Assembly (NCBI RefSeq): GCF_023243045.1
Contig: NZ_JALKFX010000036.1
Span: forward strand, 1 to 57,402
DNA length: 57,402 nucleotides
From: Frankia sp. AgB32
Lineage (GTDB): Bacteria; Actinomycetota; Actinomycetes; Frankiales; Frankiaceae
Reading direction: 5' to 3'
Shown here: positions 1-11,561 of the stretch, one piece after another
Numbering within the stretch: position 1 is the stretch's first letter
Layout: each line of letters starts with the position of its first letter
Notes under the pieces: model-generated
What the model was told of the DNA's origin: nothing
What the model saw: only the letters and a program-made list of their open reading frames with translations
The model's database searches: none
Position numbers and translations under genes: made by a program

Positions 1-1048
1 CCGCGACGAACGTCTGCGTGGCGAAGCGCTCCTCGTGCTCGAAGGCGCGCATGGCCGCCTTCTGCCCGGCGGCGTCACCGTCGAAGGTGAAGATGACCTC
101 GCCGCGGCGCTCGTCCGAGTCCATCAGCAGTCGACGCACGACGCCGACATGCTCCGGACCGAAGGCCGTGCCACAGGTGGCCACAGCGGTGGTCACGCCG
201 GCCAGATGGCAGGCCATGACATCCGTATACCCTTCGACCACGACGACCTGGTAACGCCGGGCGATATCGCGGCGGGCCAGCTCGGCGCCGTAGAGCAGCG
301 TCGCCTTCTTGAACAGCGGTGTCTCGGGCGAGTTGAGGTACTTCGGGCCCGCGTTCGGCGTTCCGTCGGCGGCCAGCAGCCGGCCGCCGAAACCGACGAC
401 CTCACCGGCGAGGTCCTTGATCGGCCACATGAGACGGTGGTGGAACCGGTCGATCAGGCCGCCCCGGGAACCCTGCTTCGACAGGCCGCCGAGCACCAGT
501 TCCTCGCCGGTGAAGCGGCGGGCCAGCAGCTGCCGGGTGAGTGCGTCCCAGCCGGTCGGCGCGTAGCCGACGCCGAAGCGGCGGGCGGCCTCGAGGTCGA
601 ACCCGCGGGCGGTCAGGAAGTCCCAGCCGGCCCGGGCGTCAGGATGGCTGGTGAGCTGCTCGGCGTAGAACTCGGCCGCGATCCGGTGCGCCTCCAGCAA
701 CCGCTGGCGCTGACTGGCGACCGTGCGGTCGGTGGTGCCGCCGCCCTCGAAGGTCAACGTGACGCCGGCCCGCCGGGACAGCCGCTCGGCCGCCTCCCGG
801 AAGCTCAGCCCGTCGATCTCCCGGACGAAGGAGTAGACGTCGCCACCCTGCTGGCAGCCGAAGCAGTGGAACAGGCCGGTGGCGACGTTGACGTAGAAGG
901 AGGGTGACTTCTCCTCATGGAACGGGCACAGCCCGACCAGCTCGTTGCGCCCGGCGGGGCGCAGTTGGACGTGTTCGGAGACGACGTCCGCGATCGGCGA
1001 GCGCTCCCGGACCAGGGCGACATCGGCATCACGGATGCGTCCGGCCAT
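1..1048 (-). CDS. dnaG: DNA primase DnaG, N-terminal 349 residues (3' end outside window)
   Basis: Primase makes the RNA primers for leading- and lagging-strand synthesis, working with the replicative helicase. Translating the minus strand from the ATG at 1048 gives a CHC2 zinc-binding module (C41, H44 in CPFHEEKSPSF; C62 and C65 in CFGC), then the catalytic core and the TOPRIM metal site; the DGDAAGQKAAMRAF stretch lies about 20 residues before the window edge. The start follows a strong ribosome-binding site (GGGGAGGGG, 3 bases away). The gene runs off the left edge, so the helicase-interaction domain is not visible. Closeness to dgt matches the mycobacterial order. Confidence 0.96.
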   Translation of the reverse strand, partial: MAGRIRDADVALVRERSPIADVVSEHVQLRPAGRNELVGLCPFHEEKSPSFYVNVATGLFHCFGCQQGGDVYSFVREIDGLSFREAAERLSRRAGVTLTFEGGGTTDRTVASQRQRLLEAHRIAAEFYAEQLTSHPDARAGWDFLTARGFDLEAARRFGVGYAPTGWDALTRQLLARRFTGEELVLGGLSKQGSRGGLIDRFHHRLMWPIKDLAGEVVGFGGRLLAADGTPNAGPKYLNSPETPLFKKATLLYGAELARRDIARRYQVVVVEGYTDVMACHLAGVTTAVATCGTAFGPEHVGVVRRLLMDSDERRGEVIFTFDGDAAGQKAAMRAFEHEERFATQTFVA

Positions 1049-1465
1049 CCGCCCCTCCCCTCGTCCGTGCCGGGCGAGGTACCTCACCCGGGGCAGATCG
1101 CCCACCAGTCGTGTGCCAGGTCATACCCACTTGACCGATCTTCGGAACGCTGCCGCCGGAACCCCCGACCGAGGCCGGCGGCCACTTACGCGGCGCCCCG
1201 CACATCGGTCCTACCGGTGCGATGGTACGTGTCGTAAGCGCGACAGTACGGATCATGCCACGGGAATGTTGGGGACAGGGGCCGCGACCTGCGATCCCAT
1301 CCGGTTCGGCGCCGCCGCGCGCGGGGCTCGCGAAGCCGCCCGCACCCGGGGGCGCGGACGTCCCTCCGGCGGGGGCGGCGGGGGCACACCGACGGCGGAA
1401 CGCGACGCAACCTTTTACCTCCCGCCGCGTCGCCGCGGCCGGGATGGTCGCCGCTGCCCGGACGG
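1049..1465. other. Intergenic region between dgt stop and dnaG start
   Basis: These 417 bases hold no convincing gene; long frames here are antisense or shadow frames. They should carry the dnaG promoter, but no clear -35/-10 pair is visible. The one structured element is an imperfect inverted repeat at about 1226-1249 (GTAC...TGTCG-N6-CGACA...GTAC), which could be an operator or a transcript hairpin. Confidence 0.5.
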
Positions 1466-2728
1466 TCACAGGATCCGGGGCATCGGCCGACCGCGCAGCG
1501 TGGCGTGGCGCCGCTCGGCGCTGGCGTCGGTCAACCGGGCGACCTGGTCGATGACCACCCGTAGTCGGGCCGCGTCGTCCGCGGCGGCGGCGAAGAACGG
1601 CCGCAGCGACGGGTCCAGCGTCCGCGGGGCGCCGAGCAGGACCAGTTCCACGAGCTCGCCGATGACCTCCCGCTGCCGGGCCTGGCGCGCCCGCGCCCCC
1701 GGTCGCTCCATGACGTACCAGGCGGTGACGCCCTTGAGGGCCGCGCACTCGGCCACGGTGGCCGCGTCCACCGCCAGGTCCGCGCCGAAGCGCCGCGGTG
1801 GCCCGCTCGGGTGGCGCTCGCGGGTGGCGCGGACGGCGGCCCGGGAGAACCTGGCGATGAGTTCGCTCGTCATCGCCCGCAGCGCCGCCTGGCCGCGCGC
1901 CGAGGTGATCTCCGAGCGGATCCACCAGGGCTGGGCACGCAGTGCGTCCAGGGCGGCGGCGACCGCCGCGGCGGGAGACTCCGGGAACCGCAGTGCCGTC
2001 GCGGTGGCCAGTTCCTCGCGGTGTCCCGGGTCGTCGAGGGCCGCCAGTTCGATGTGGCCGGCGACGACTCCGTCCTCCAGATCGTGGACCGAGTAGGCGA
2101 CGTCGTCCGCCCAGTTCATGATCTGCGCCTCGAAGCAGCGCCGCCCGGGCGGCGCGTCCGCCCGCAGCCAGGCGAGGACGGGCAGGTCCTCGGTGTACGC
2201 GCCGTACTTCGTCGCGACCGGGTCGGGCCCGTGGCCGCGGGCCCAGGGGTACTTGGTCGCCGCGTCGAGGCTCGCGCGGGTCAGGTTCAGGCCCGCGCTG
2301 CTCCCGTAGACGTCGACGATCTTGGTTTCCAGCCTCGTCAGCTCGCGCAGGCTCTGGGCGTTGCCCTCGAAACCGCCGCAGGCGGCGGCCGCCCTGTCCA
2401 GTGCCTGCTCACCGTTATGCCCAAAAGGGGGATGGCCCAGGTCATGGGCGAGACAGGCCGCGTCGACGAGGTCGGGGTCGGCCCCGAGCTCCGCCGCGAG
2501 CTCCCGCCCGACCTGCGCCGTCTCCAGCGAATGCGTCAGCCGCGTACGCGGGAAGTCGTCGTCGAGCGGGCCCACGACCTGCGTCTTTCCGGCGAGCCGG
2601 CGCAACGCGCTGGAGTGCAGCACCCGCGCGCGATCCCGGGCAAACGGGCTGCGCGACTGCGGTGTAGCCTTCGGACGTTCATCAACCCGACGGACGATGT
2701 CCAAGGCGTCATACCACTCAGCGACCAC
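1466..2728 (-). CDS. dgt: Deoxyguanosinetriphosphate triphosphohydrolase-like HD protein
   Basis: HD-domain hydrolase that cleaves dNTPs to deoxynucleoside and triphosphate, helping control dNTP pools. Read from the GTG at 2728 it is 420 residues, beginning MVAEWYDALD. It shows the family hallmarks: HSSALRRLAGKTQVV near 37-52, H66 in RLTHSLETAQV, and the HD pair H95-D96 in LAHDLGHPPFGHNGE. The same frame stays open to a GTG at 2794, but that would leave only 28 bases to the divergent gene starting at 2823, so the inner GTG is preferred. Neither start has a strong ribosome-binding site. Function is inferred from motifs; the true substrate could be another dNTP. Confidence 0.93.
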   Translation of the reverse strand: MVAEWYDALDIVRRVDERPKATPQSRSPFARDRARVLHSSALRRLAGKTQVVGPLDDDFPRTRLTHSLETAQVGRELAAELGADPDLVDAACLAHDLGHPPFGHNGEQALDRAAAACGGFEGNAQSLRELTRLETKIVDVYGSSAGLNLTRASLDAATKYPWARGHGPDPVATKYGAYTEDLPVLAWLRADAPPGRRCFEAQIMNWADDVAYSVHDLEDGVVAGHIELAALDDPGHREELATATALRFPESPAAAVAAALDALRAQPWWIRSEITSARGQAALRAMTSELIARFSRAAVRATRERHPSGPPRRFGADLAVDAATVAECAALKGVTAWYVMERPGARARQARQREVIGELVELVLLGAPRTLDPSLRPFFAAAADDAARLRVVIDQVARLTDASAERRHATLRGRPMPRIL

Positions 2729-2822
2729 GAGCTTGAGCGTATCGGCGCGATTCGGGGACCTCGGCGGATCGCAGCGACGATACTTTGTGCGCACCCTTCA
2801 CCAATCGGCCCGGAGGCCCGCC

Positions 2823-2978
2823 GTGGACAAGATCATCAAGTATGGCGCGATCGCGTTCGTCATCTTCTTCGTGGTGACCGCACCCAACAGTGCGGCCAGC
2901 ATCATCGACCGCGTGTTCGGATGGTTGCAGTCCTGGGCGGATGGGGTGTCCCAGTTCGTCACCGACACCGCATTGTGA
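2823..2978 (+). CDS. Small single-helix membrane protein (51 aa), unknown function
   Basis: The GTG at 2823 follows a good ribosome-binding site (CGGAGG, 6 bases away) and opens a 51-residue protein with one hydrophobic segment, about residues 5-24 (IKYGAIAFVIFFVVTA). A short amphipathic tail rich in W, D and S follows (FGWLQSWADGVSQFV). It is divergent from dgt and 40 bases before a second membrane protein gene, so the two plus-strand genes may be co-transcribed. I do not recognise a characterised family. Strict G/C third positions and the strong ribosome-binding site support a real gene. Confidence 0.7.
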   Translation: MDKIIKYGAIAFVIFFVVTAPNSAASIIDRVFGWLQSWADGVSQFVTDTAL

Positions 2979-3018
2979 TCCCTGTCCGGGCGGCCCGGAT
3001 GTCTGGGACACTGCCAGC

Positions 3019-3558
3019 GTGGTGAGACTCCAGCTTCCGGATCCGGCGCAGCGCGACGCCAAGTACCTGGCATCCCAGGAGCGCCTGGTGATGATGGTGC
3101 GGCTGCACTGGGCCGTCCTGCTACCCGTGTTCCTGCAGACGCTGGGTGCCGTACTGCTCGCCCTGGTGGCGAACATCCTGTTCGCCGCCCAGGACGTCGA
3201 CGCGGGCTTCATCACCCCGCTGCTGTGGTACTTCGCGCTGGTCATGATCCTCCGGATGCTCTGGAAGGTCGCGGACTGGCAGTTCGATCATCTGATGATC
3301 ACCGACAAGCGGCTGCTGAAGGTGTCCGGGATCTTCTTCCGGAAGGTCCAGACGATGCCGCTGTCGAAGATCACGGACCTGACCTACAACCGGGATCCCC
3401 TCGGCCGCCTGCTCGGGTACGGCGAGTTCGTGGTCGAGTCGGCCGGCCAGGACCAGGCGCTGTCGAAGATCCAGTTCCTGCCTCGGCCGGACCGGCTCTA
3501 CCTCACCCTGGTCGACATGACCTTCGGTGGAGCGCCCTCCCCCGCAGGCGACGACTGA
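3019..3558 (+). CDS. PH-domain (YdbS/bPH2-like) membrane protein
   Basis: A 179-residue membrane protein: an N-terminal cytoplasmic stretch, two transmembrane helices (about 22-50, LHWAVLLPVFLQTLGAVLLA; and about 62-85, PLLWYFALVMILRML), then a soluble bacterial PH domain (about 90-172) with ITDKRLLKVSGIF, KITDLTYNRDPLGRLLGYG and VESAGQDQALSKIQFL. This layout is typical of the DUF304/bPH2 family; the role is unknown, and such proteins sit in the cytoplasmic membrane. Two GTG codons (3019, 3022) can start it. It ends in a convergent region with a strong terminator shared with tkt. Confidence 0.85.
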   Translation: MVRLQLPDPAQRDAKYLASQERLVMMVRLHWAVLLPVFLQTLGAVLLALVANILFAAQDVDAGFITPLLWYFALVMILRMLWKVADWQFDHLMITDKRLLKVSGIFFRKVQTMPLSKITDLTYNRDPLGRLLGYGEFVVESAGQDQALSKIQFLPRPDRLYLTLVDMTFGGAPSPAGDD

Positions 3559-3670
3559 GCCGGTCACCGGCGGGACACGGTGGCCGGCAGGCACTGACAG
3601 GGCACGATTGATGACCGAGCACCACTGATGACAGCGCACCGCTGATACTGCACACCGTCGGCGCTGAACG

Positions 3671-3712
3671 CCATGAGGGGCCGGGGAGCAACTGCTCCCC
3701 GGCCCCTCATGG
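3671..3712. terminator. Bidirectional terminator hairpin between PH protein gene and tkt
   Basis: A perfect inverted repeat with 20-base arms (left arm 3671-3690, right arm 3693-3712) and only two bases between; in RNA the top pairs open to make a small loop. It lies 31 bases beyond the tkt stop and 112 bases beyond the PH gene stop, between convergent genes. There is no long T tract, common in GC-rich actinobacteria. Confidence 0.8.
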
Positions 3713-3743
3713 TTGTGCTGTCAGGCCGGCTGCCGCGGCGCGC

Positions 3744-5618
3744 TCAGCGCAGCAGGTCGCGCGCGGCGTCGACGATGTGCTTCGCCGAGATGCCGGCGGC
3801 GTCGAGCAGCTCGGTGGGAGTGCCGGAACCCGGCAGCGACCGCACCGCGAGGTGGCGCACGTTCAGCGCCAGGCCGCTGTCGTCCAGCGCGGACAGCACC
3901 GCGCCGGCCAGCCCGCCCTCAGGGTAGTGGTCCTCCGTCACGACGATCTTCCCGCCGGTGGCCCGGGCGGCCTCCAGCAGGGTCGCGGCGTCCACCGGCT
4001 TGACCGAGTAGAGGTCGATCACCCGCGCGGCGACTCCCTCGGCGGCCAGCGTGTCGGCCGCGGCCAGGGACTCGTGCAGGGTGACCCCGGCACCTACGAG
4101 CGTGACGGTGTCGCCATCCGAACGGCGCAGCACCTTCGACCCGCCGGGCGCGAACGGCTCGTCCGGACCGTAGAGCACCGGGTAGGCACCGCGGGTCGTG
4201 CGCATGTAGCTCACGCCGGACAGGTCGGCCATCGCCTCGATGAGCGCGGCGGCGGACGTCGCGTCGCTCGGGTACAGCACCGTGGACCCGCCGACGGCCC
4301 GCATCATCGCGAGGTCCTCCAGCGCCATCTGCGACGGGCCGTCCGCACCGATCTCCACGCCGGCGTGGCTGCCGGCCAGCCGGATGTCGACCTGGGAGAT
4401 CGCGGCCATCCGGATGAAGTCGTAGGCGCGGGAGAAGAACGCCGCGAACGTCGACGCGAACGGCACGTAGCCGCGCACCGACAGACCGACGGCCGTGGCG
4501 ACGAGCTGCTGCTCGGCGATGAAGATCTCGAAGAAGCGGTCCGGGTAGGCCTTGCCGAAGTCCTCGGCGTACGTCGAGTTGCTGACCTCAGCGTCCAGGG
4601 CGACGACGTCGGTGCGGGCACCGAGCGCCGCGAGCGCCTGCCCGTACGCCCGCCGGGTGGCCACCTTGGCACCCAGCTCGTAGCGGGGCAGGGTGATCGC
4701 GGGGCGCTGGATCGGCTCCGGCCGGGGCTGGTCCGCCGCCGGGATCGGGCCGCGCACGCGCAGGTCGCGCTCACCGCCGAGCTCGGCGATGGCGCGCTCG
4801 GCCATGTCGGCGGGCAGCGGCTTGCCGTGCCACCCCTCCGCGTCGGCGACCTCGGAGAAGCCCTCGCCCTTGCGGGTACGGGCGAGGATGACCGTCGGCC
4901 GGGAGGCGTCCTCGGCGTCGGCGAGGGCGGCGTCGATGGCGTCGACGTCGTGGCCGTCGATGACGACCGCGCGGGCACCGAACGCCTCGACCCGCTTGGC
5001 GTAGCGGTCCATGTCCCAGCCGAACTCCGTCGGGCCGCGCTGGCCGAGCCGGTTGACGTCGACGATCGCGACGAGGTTCGACAGCTTGTAGTAGGCGGCC
5101 TTGTCGAGCGCCTCCCAGATCGAGCCCTCGGCCATCTCGCTGTCACCGCACAGCACCCAGACGCGGTACGGCGACTTGTCGAGGTACTTGCCGGCGATCG
5201 CGACACCGACGGCGTCCGGCAGGCCCTGGCCGAGCGAGCCGGTGGCGACGTCGACCCATGGCAGGATCGGCGTCGGGTGCCCCTGCAGGCGCTCGCCGAA
5301 CCGGCGGTAGCCGTTCATCAGCTCGTCGTCGCTGACGACCCCGACCGCCTTGTAGACCGAGTAGAGCAGCGGGGAGGCGTGCCCCTTCGAGAAGATGAGG
5401 TGGTCGTTCGCCGGGTCCTCGGGGTTGTCCCAGTCGTAGCGCAGGTGCCGCGCCACCAGCACGGCCAGTATGTCCGCCGCGGACATCGATGAGGTGGGAT
5501 GCCCGGAGCCAGCCGACGTGCTGCTGCGCACCGAGTCGACGCGCAGCTGCGCCGCGAGTTCGCGGACCGTCTTCAGATCAGCCGTCCCGACCGCGCTTTC
5601 GGATACGGGAGTTGCCAC
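3744..5618 (-). CDS. tkt: Transketolase (short, 624-aa type)
   Basis: Thiamine-diphosphate enzyme of the non-oxidative pentose phosphate pathway, moving two-carbon ketol units between sugar phosphates. It has the N-terminal ThDP-binding half (H40 in GSGH, HLIFSKGHASPLLY 73-86, GSLGQGL 127-133, GDSEMAEGS 158-166), the central pyrimidine-binding half with the ThDP-activating glutamate E369 (IFIAEQQLV), and the C-terminal transketolase domain. At 624 residues it is shorter than the usual 660-700-residue bacterial form and resembles the type also found in animals. The GTG start follows AAGGAG with 6-7 bases spacing. It stands alone, with a terminator downstream. Confidence 0.95.
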   Translation of the reverse strand: MATPVSESAVGTADLKTVRELAAQLRVDSVRSSTSAGSGHPTSSMSAADILAVLVARHLRYDWDNPEDPANDHLIFSKGHASPLLYSVYKAVGVVSDDELMNGYRRFGERLQGHPTPILPWVDVATGSLGQGLPDAVGVAIAGKYLDKSPYRVWVLCGDSEMAEGSIWEALDKAAYYKLSNLVAIVDVNRLGQRGPTEFGWDMDRYAKRVEAFGARAVVIDGHDVDAIDAALADAEDASRPTVILARTRKGEGFSEVADAEGWHGKPLPADMAERAIAELGGERDLRVRGPIPAADQPRPEPIQRPAITLPRYELGAKVATRRAYGQALAALGARTDVVALDAEVSNSTYAEDFGKAYPDRFFEIFIAEQQLVATAVGLSVRGYVPFASTFAAFFSRAYDFIRMAAISQVDIRLAGSHAGVEIGADGPSQMALEDLAMMRAVGGSTVLYPSDATSAAALIEAMADLSGVSYMRTTRGAYPVLYGPDEPFAPGGSKVLRRSDGDTVTLVGAGVTLHESLAAADTLAAEGVAARVIDLYSVKPVDAATLLEAARATGGKIVVTEDHYPEGGLAGAVLSALDDSGLALNVRHLAVRSLPGSGTPTELLDAAGISAKHIVDAARDLLR

Positions 5619-5978
5619 ACCAGTCTCCTTATTGTGATCCGCAGGGTGTTGTCACACGCGTCGCGTGCCCGTCTCCGCCGGTTGCATCGCCGCCGCCTGT
5701 CGCACTACCCTTTCGCCCGGCGATCCGAACCGTACCAGCGTGGGTGAGCACCGAAGAGGGTCGATGGGATCCCGCATAGGTCACACTCACGATCCACCCG
5801 AGCCGGCCCCGGTGGCGCGGCGGCCGATCTCGCCACCGGTGTCGACGTCCGCGCCGGTGGGAACCGTCCACGCACCGGCAGCCGGGGCGGGTCGCTCGCC
5901 GGATGGTGGCGCCGGGCGCGACGCCGGTCGGTGCCGCCGCGCCCGTGTCGGCAGCGCGGACAGGCCCCGGCGGCACTC
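5619..5978. other. Intergenic region upstream of tkt
   Basis: These 360 bases carry the tkt leader and ribosome-binding site at the left end. No convincing gene is seen; open frames are arginine-rich shadow translations. A 7-bp inverted repeat (CCACCGG at 5833-5839, CCGGTGG at 5854-5860) may be a weak terminator for the YdcF-like gene. No clear promoter hexamers are visible. Confidence 0.45.
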
Positions 5979-6665
5979 TCACACCCCTGGGGTTTTCGCC
6001 TCCGGCGGTGAGGCCCGGTGGAAGAGCTGGTACCAGCGATAACCCAGGCCCTCCCGGATGATGTAGTGAATCTTGGTGTCCACTCCGTGGACGGACGGCC
6101 CGGTGGTGACCGGCGACGTGCTCGCGGTCAGGCCCAGGTCACGGGCCATCGTGCGGGACCGCAGGCTGTGCCAGGGATCGGTGACCAGCACCGCCGAGCG
6201 CCAGTGCCGCGAGTTCATCACCCCGGCGACCGCGGTCAGCGAGCCGAGCGTGTCCGATCCCTCCGGCACGACGATCACCTCGCCCGCCGGCACGCCCCGG
6301 CGGCGCAGGTAGGCCGCGCCCGCCTCGGCCTCGGTGTAACGGTCTCCCGGCTGCTTGCCGCCGATGGTGATCACGGTGGGTGCCACCCCTTCGCGGTACA
6401 GCGCCAGGGCGTGGTCGAGCCGGGTGGCGAATACCGCGGAGGGGCGCCCGTCGTACTGGGACGCTCCCAGCACGACCAGCACGTCGGAGCGCGGGTGATG
6501 GTCCTCCCGGCCGACCCACCACACCTGGACGAGCGTCGTCAGGGACGCGACGACAAGGGCCGCGACGAGCGCGGCCACCACCCGCACGGCCCACCGCCAC
6601 CACGGCACCCGGTACCAGTCGGCGTGAAACGGACGGATGGCGAGACGAGGACGGGACAGACCCAC
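5979..6665 (-). CDS. YdcF/SanA-like DUF218 membrane protein
   Basis: A 228-residue protein with a basic N-terminus, one transmembrane helix (about 26-48, VRVVAALVAALVVASLTTLVQ) and an extracytoplasmic DUF218 domain: DVLVVLGASQYDGRPSAVF near 60, ITIGGKQPGDRYTEAEA near 99 and VVPEGSDTLGSLTAV near 131. The family (YdcF, SanA, ElyC) is linked to envelope or vancomycin-permeability phenotypes, but the biochemistry is poorly known. The start is GTG with no obvious ribosome-binding site, so an internal start is possible. It lies 91 bases beyond the glyQS stop. Confidence 0.85.
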   Translation of the reverse strand: MGLSRPRLAIRPFHADWYRVPWWRWAVRVVAALVAALVVASLTTLVQVWWVGREDHHPRSDVLVVLGASQYDGRPSAVFATRLDHALALYREGVAPTVITIGGKQPGDRYTEAEAGAAYLRRRGVPAGEVIVVPEGSDTLGSLTAVAGVMNSRHWRSAVLVTDPWHSLRSRTMARDLGLTASTSPVTTGPSVHGVDTKIHYIIREGLGYRWYQLFHRASPPEAKTPGV

Positions 6666-6756
6666 GCAAAGGACGTTAGACCCCTACGGCGCATTCCATC
6701 GTGCCCGGGACCACCTCCGCCCGCCCCTTCCGCCCGACGGCCCGTAGCTGCCGGCC

Positions 6757-9810
<3,054 letters not shown>

Positions 9811-10135
9811 CGGGTAGGCCTCGGCTTTTCACGATCACGGTCACGGACGGAGCGGGACGCCCCGCCCGCCGGTGGGACTGCGGGCCGCGGACGGGCGGCT
9901 CCCGCGGGCGGGCCGGTCCGGCGATCACGGCCGCGCCGACCGGCGAACCGGGCGGGCAGGTGCCGCGCACCCGCGCCCGGAGCGCACGAAGCCGCGTGGC
10001 CACGATGCCGATTCGAGGCTACCGGTCGGCGCCGACAATCCGGCGGCAGGCCGCACCGCCCGATCATCCGGAACTCGCGCGAGGAGGCGGGGCGAGCGGG
10101 AACCCGGCGTCGCGGGCGAAGAGGCGGGGGTCGGG
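9811..10135. other. Intergenic leader region of glyQS
   Basis: These 325 bases upstream of glyQS contain no credible gene. I looked for T-box signatures on the minus strand (the conserved GGGTGG-type motif and a terminator/antiterminator) and saw none. A TAGCCT hexamer on the minus strand near 10017 could be a -10 element but has no clear -35. Confidence 0.4.
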
Positions 10136-10570
10136 TCAGGGGCGGCGGGGCGCGGCGGTGTCCGCGTCGACGGCGCGGTCGGAGCGGAAGGTGCCGGCCG
10201 CGGGGCCCACGGCGGAGAGCACCTCGAAGGCGCCGGGCGCGTCGACGGCATGCGCCAGCAGCGGCGTCAGCGTGCGCCGGACCTCGAAGGAGGACAGCGC
10301 CCGCCGCCACGGGCCGGGACCGTCCCACTCGGTGGTCAGCAGCCAGGACTCGGGGGCGTCGAGCGCCCGGGCGAGGCGGCCGGAGCGGAAGCCGCGGGCC
10401 TCGGCGAGCGCGTCCAGTGCCGCACGCGCACCCGCGGGGAACTCCGCCGCCGCGGCCGGTGGCAGCACGAAGGCGATCTGGGCGACCACCGGCGCCCCAG
10501 CGCCCGCCGCCCACCCGCCCGGCCGCGGCGGCCTGCCCGGGTGCTCGGGGCTGGCCGGATCCTCAGGCAC
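10136..10570 (-). CDS. Antibiotic-biosynthesis-monooxygenase (ABM)-like small protein
   Basis: A 144-residue protein with a proline/glycine-rich N-terminus and an ABM-like alpha/beta segment (VVAQIAFVLPPAAAAEF near 28-44; ARGFRSGRLARALDAPESWLLTTEW near 58-82; WRRALSSFEVRRTLTPLL near 88-105). ABM dimeric barrels include small cofactor-free monooxygenases and many proteins of unknown role. The GTG start at 10570 overlaps the uppS stop by 8 bases, so translation is probably coupled to uppS. The tail (about 126-144) is charged and disordered. The function cannot be told from sequence. Confidence 0.72.
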   Translation of the reverse strand: MPEDPASPEHPGRPPRPGGWAAGAGAPVVAQIAFVLPPAAAAEFPAGARAALDALAEARGFRSGRLARALDAPESWLLTTEWDGPGPWRRALSSFEVRRTLTPLLAHAVDAPGAFEVLSAVGPAAGTFRSDRAVDADTAAPRRP

Positions 10571-11360
10571 GATGCGCGACCGTGCCGCCGTACCGCCGGT
10601 CGCGCCGGGCGAAGTCCTGGCACGCCGACCACAGGTCGCGGCGGTCGAAATCCGGCCACAGCGTGTCCACGAAGGAGAACTCGGCGTACGCGGCCTGCCA
10701 GAGCAGGAAGTTGCTCAGCCGCTGCTCACCGGAGGTGCGGATGACCAGGTCCAGATTGGGCATGTCGGGCTCGTCGAGATAGCGGCTGACCGTCGCCTCG
10801 TCGATCCGGTCGGCGCGCAGCCGGCCGTCGCGCACGTCCCGGGCGATCGCCGCCGCCGCGTCCGCGATCTCCGCCCGCCCGCCGTAGTTCACGCACATCA
10901 CCAGCGTGAGCCGGTCGTTGTCCCGGGTGAGCTGCTCGGCGGACTCCAGTCGGCGGATGACGCTGCCCCACAGCCGGGGGCGCCGGCCCGCCCAACGCAC
11001 CCGCACGCCGAGCGCGTCCATGTCATCGATGCGCCGGCCGAACACGCCGTCGGTGAAGCGCATCAGGAACGCGACCTCGTCGGGCGAGCGCTTCCAGTTC
11101 TCCGTCGAGAAGGCGTAGACCGACAGCCAACGCACGCCGAGCTCGATGGCCCCCTCGACGCAGTCGAACAGGGCGTCCTCGCCGGCCTCGTGGCCCTTCG
11201 TCCGAGCCAGGCCGCGCCGCTTCGCCCAGCGACCGTTGCCGTCCATGACGATGCCCACGTGCTTCGGGACCAGGCTGGCCGGCATCACCGGGGGACGGGC
11301 GCCCGAAGGGTGAGGGTGCGGATCCCGGAACCGCGCCCCCAGCTCATTGCGCACAGTCAC
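10563..11360 (-). CDS. uppS: Isoprenyl (undecaprenyl/decaprenyl-type) diphosphate synthase
   Basis: Cis-prenyltransferase that adds isopentenyl units to make the long-chain polyprenyl diphosphate used as lipid carrier for peptidoglycan and other envelope glycans. Motifs: HVGIVMDGNGRWAKRRG 34-50 with catalytic D40, YAFSTENWKRSPDEV near 82-96, and the C-terminal DLVIRTSGEQRLSNFLLWQ and EFSFVDTLWPDF blocks. At 265 residues it is of normal length. The GTG start at 11360 sits 6-7 bases after a GGGAGG ribosome-binding site. It lies downstream of recO as in mycobacteria, where this copy makes decaprenyl diphosphate; product length here is not deducible. Confidence 0.94.
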   Translation of the reverse strand: MTVRNELGARFRDPHPHPSGARPPVMPASLVPKHVGIVMDGNGRWAKRRGLARTKGHEAGEDALFDCVEGAIELGVRWLSVYAFSTENWKRSPDEVAFLMRFTDGVFGRRIDDMDALGVRVRWAGRRPRLWGSVIRRLESAEQLTRDNDRLTLVMCVNYGGRAEIADAAAAIARDVRDGRLRADRIDEATVSRYLDEPDMPNLDLVIRTSGEQRLSNFLLWQAAYAEFSFVDTLWPDFDRRDLWSACQDFARRDRRYGGTVAHRA

Positions 11361-11363
11361 GGC

Positions 11364-11561
11364 CTACCTCCCCAGATCGGGCCAGGGCTGCGCCGAGCCG
11401 TCGTCATCCGTTGCACTGGTACCTGCCATCGCCACACCGTCCCCCTGCAGACGCCCGAACTGCGCGGGAAGCTGCCCACTGTCGCCGTCCACCTCACCAT
11501 GTCCGCCCTCGTCGGCATTCAGCGCGTCCCCCCGCTGCCCGAACCCGCCGAGGCGGCCACG
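11364..11561 (-). other. In-frame open extension after the recO stop (65 codons)
   Basis: Reading on in the recO frame past its TGA (11562-11564) there is no stop for 65 codons; the TAG at 11364-11366 falls right at the uppS Shine-Dalgarno. The peptide is acidic and glycine-rich (GQRGDALNADEGGHGEVDG, ...SATDDDGSAQPWPDLGR) and about three quarters of third positions are G or C. It could be a read-through tail of RecO, a small gene starting at an internal GTG/ATG, or chance openness in GC-rich DNA. Confidence 0.3.

Noticed and set aside
3777-5492. Plus-strand 571-codon frame opposite tkt
   Set aside because: Antisense shadow of transketolase; all transketolase motifs are on the minus strand.
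5629-5982. Minus-strand 117-codon frame between tkt and the YdcF-like gene
   Set aside because: Arg/Gly/Thr-rich, no domain, no ribosome-binding site; composition typical of non-coding GC-rich DNA.
9811-10135. T-box riboswitch upstream of glyQS
   Set aside because: T-boxes often control glycyl-tRNA synthetases, but no conserved T-box core motif or terminator/antiterminator pair could be found in the leader.
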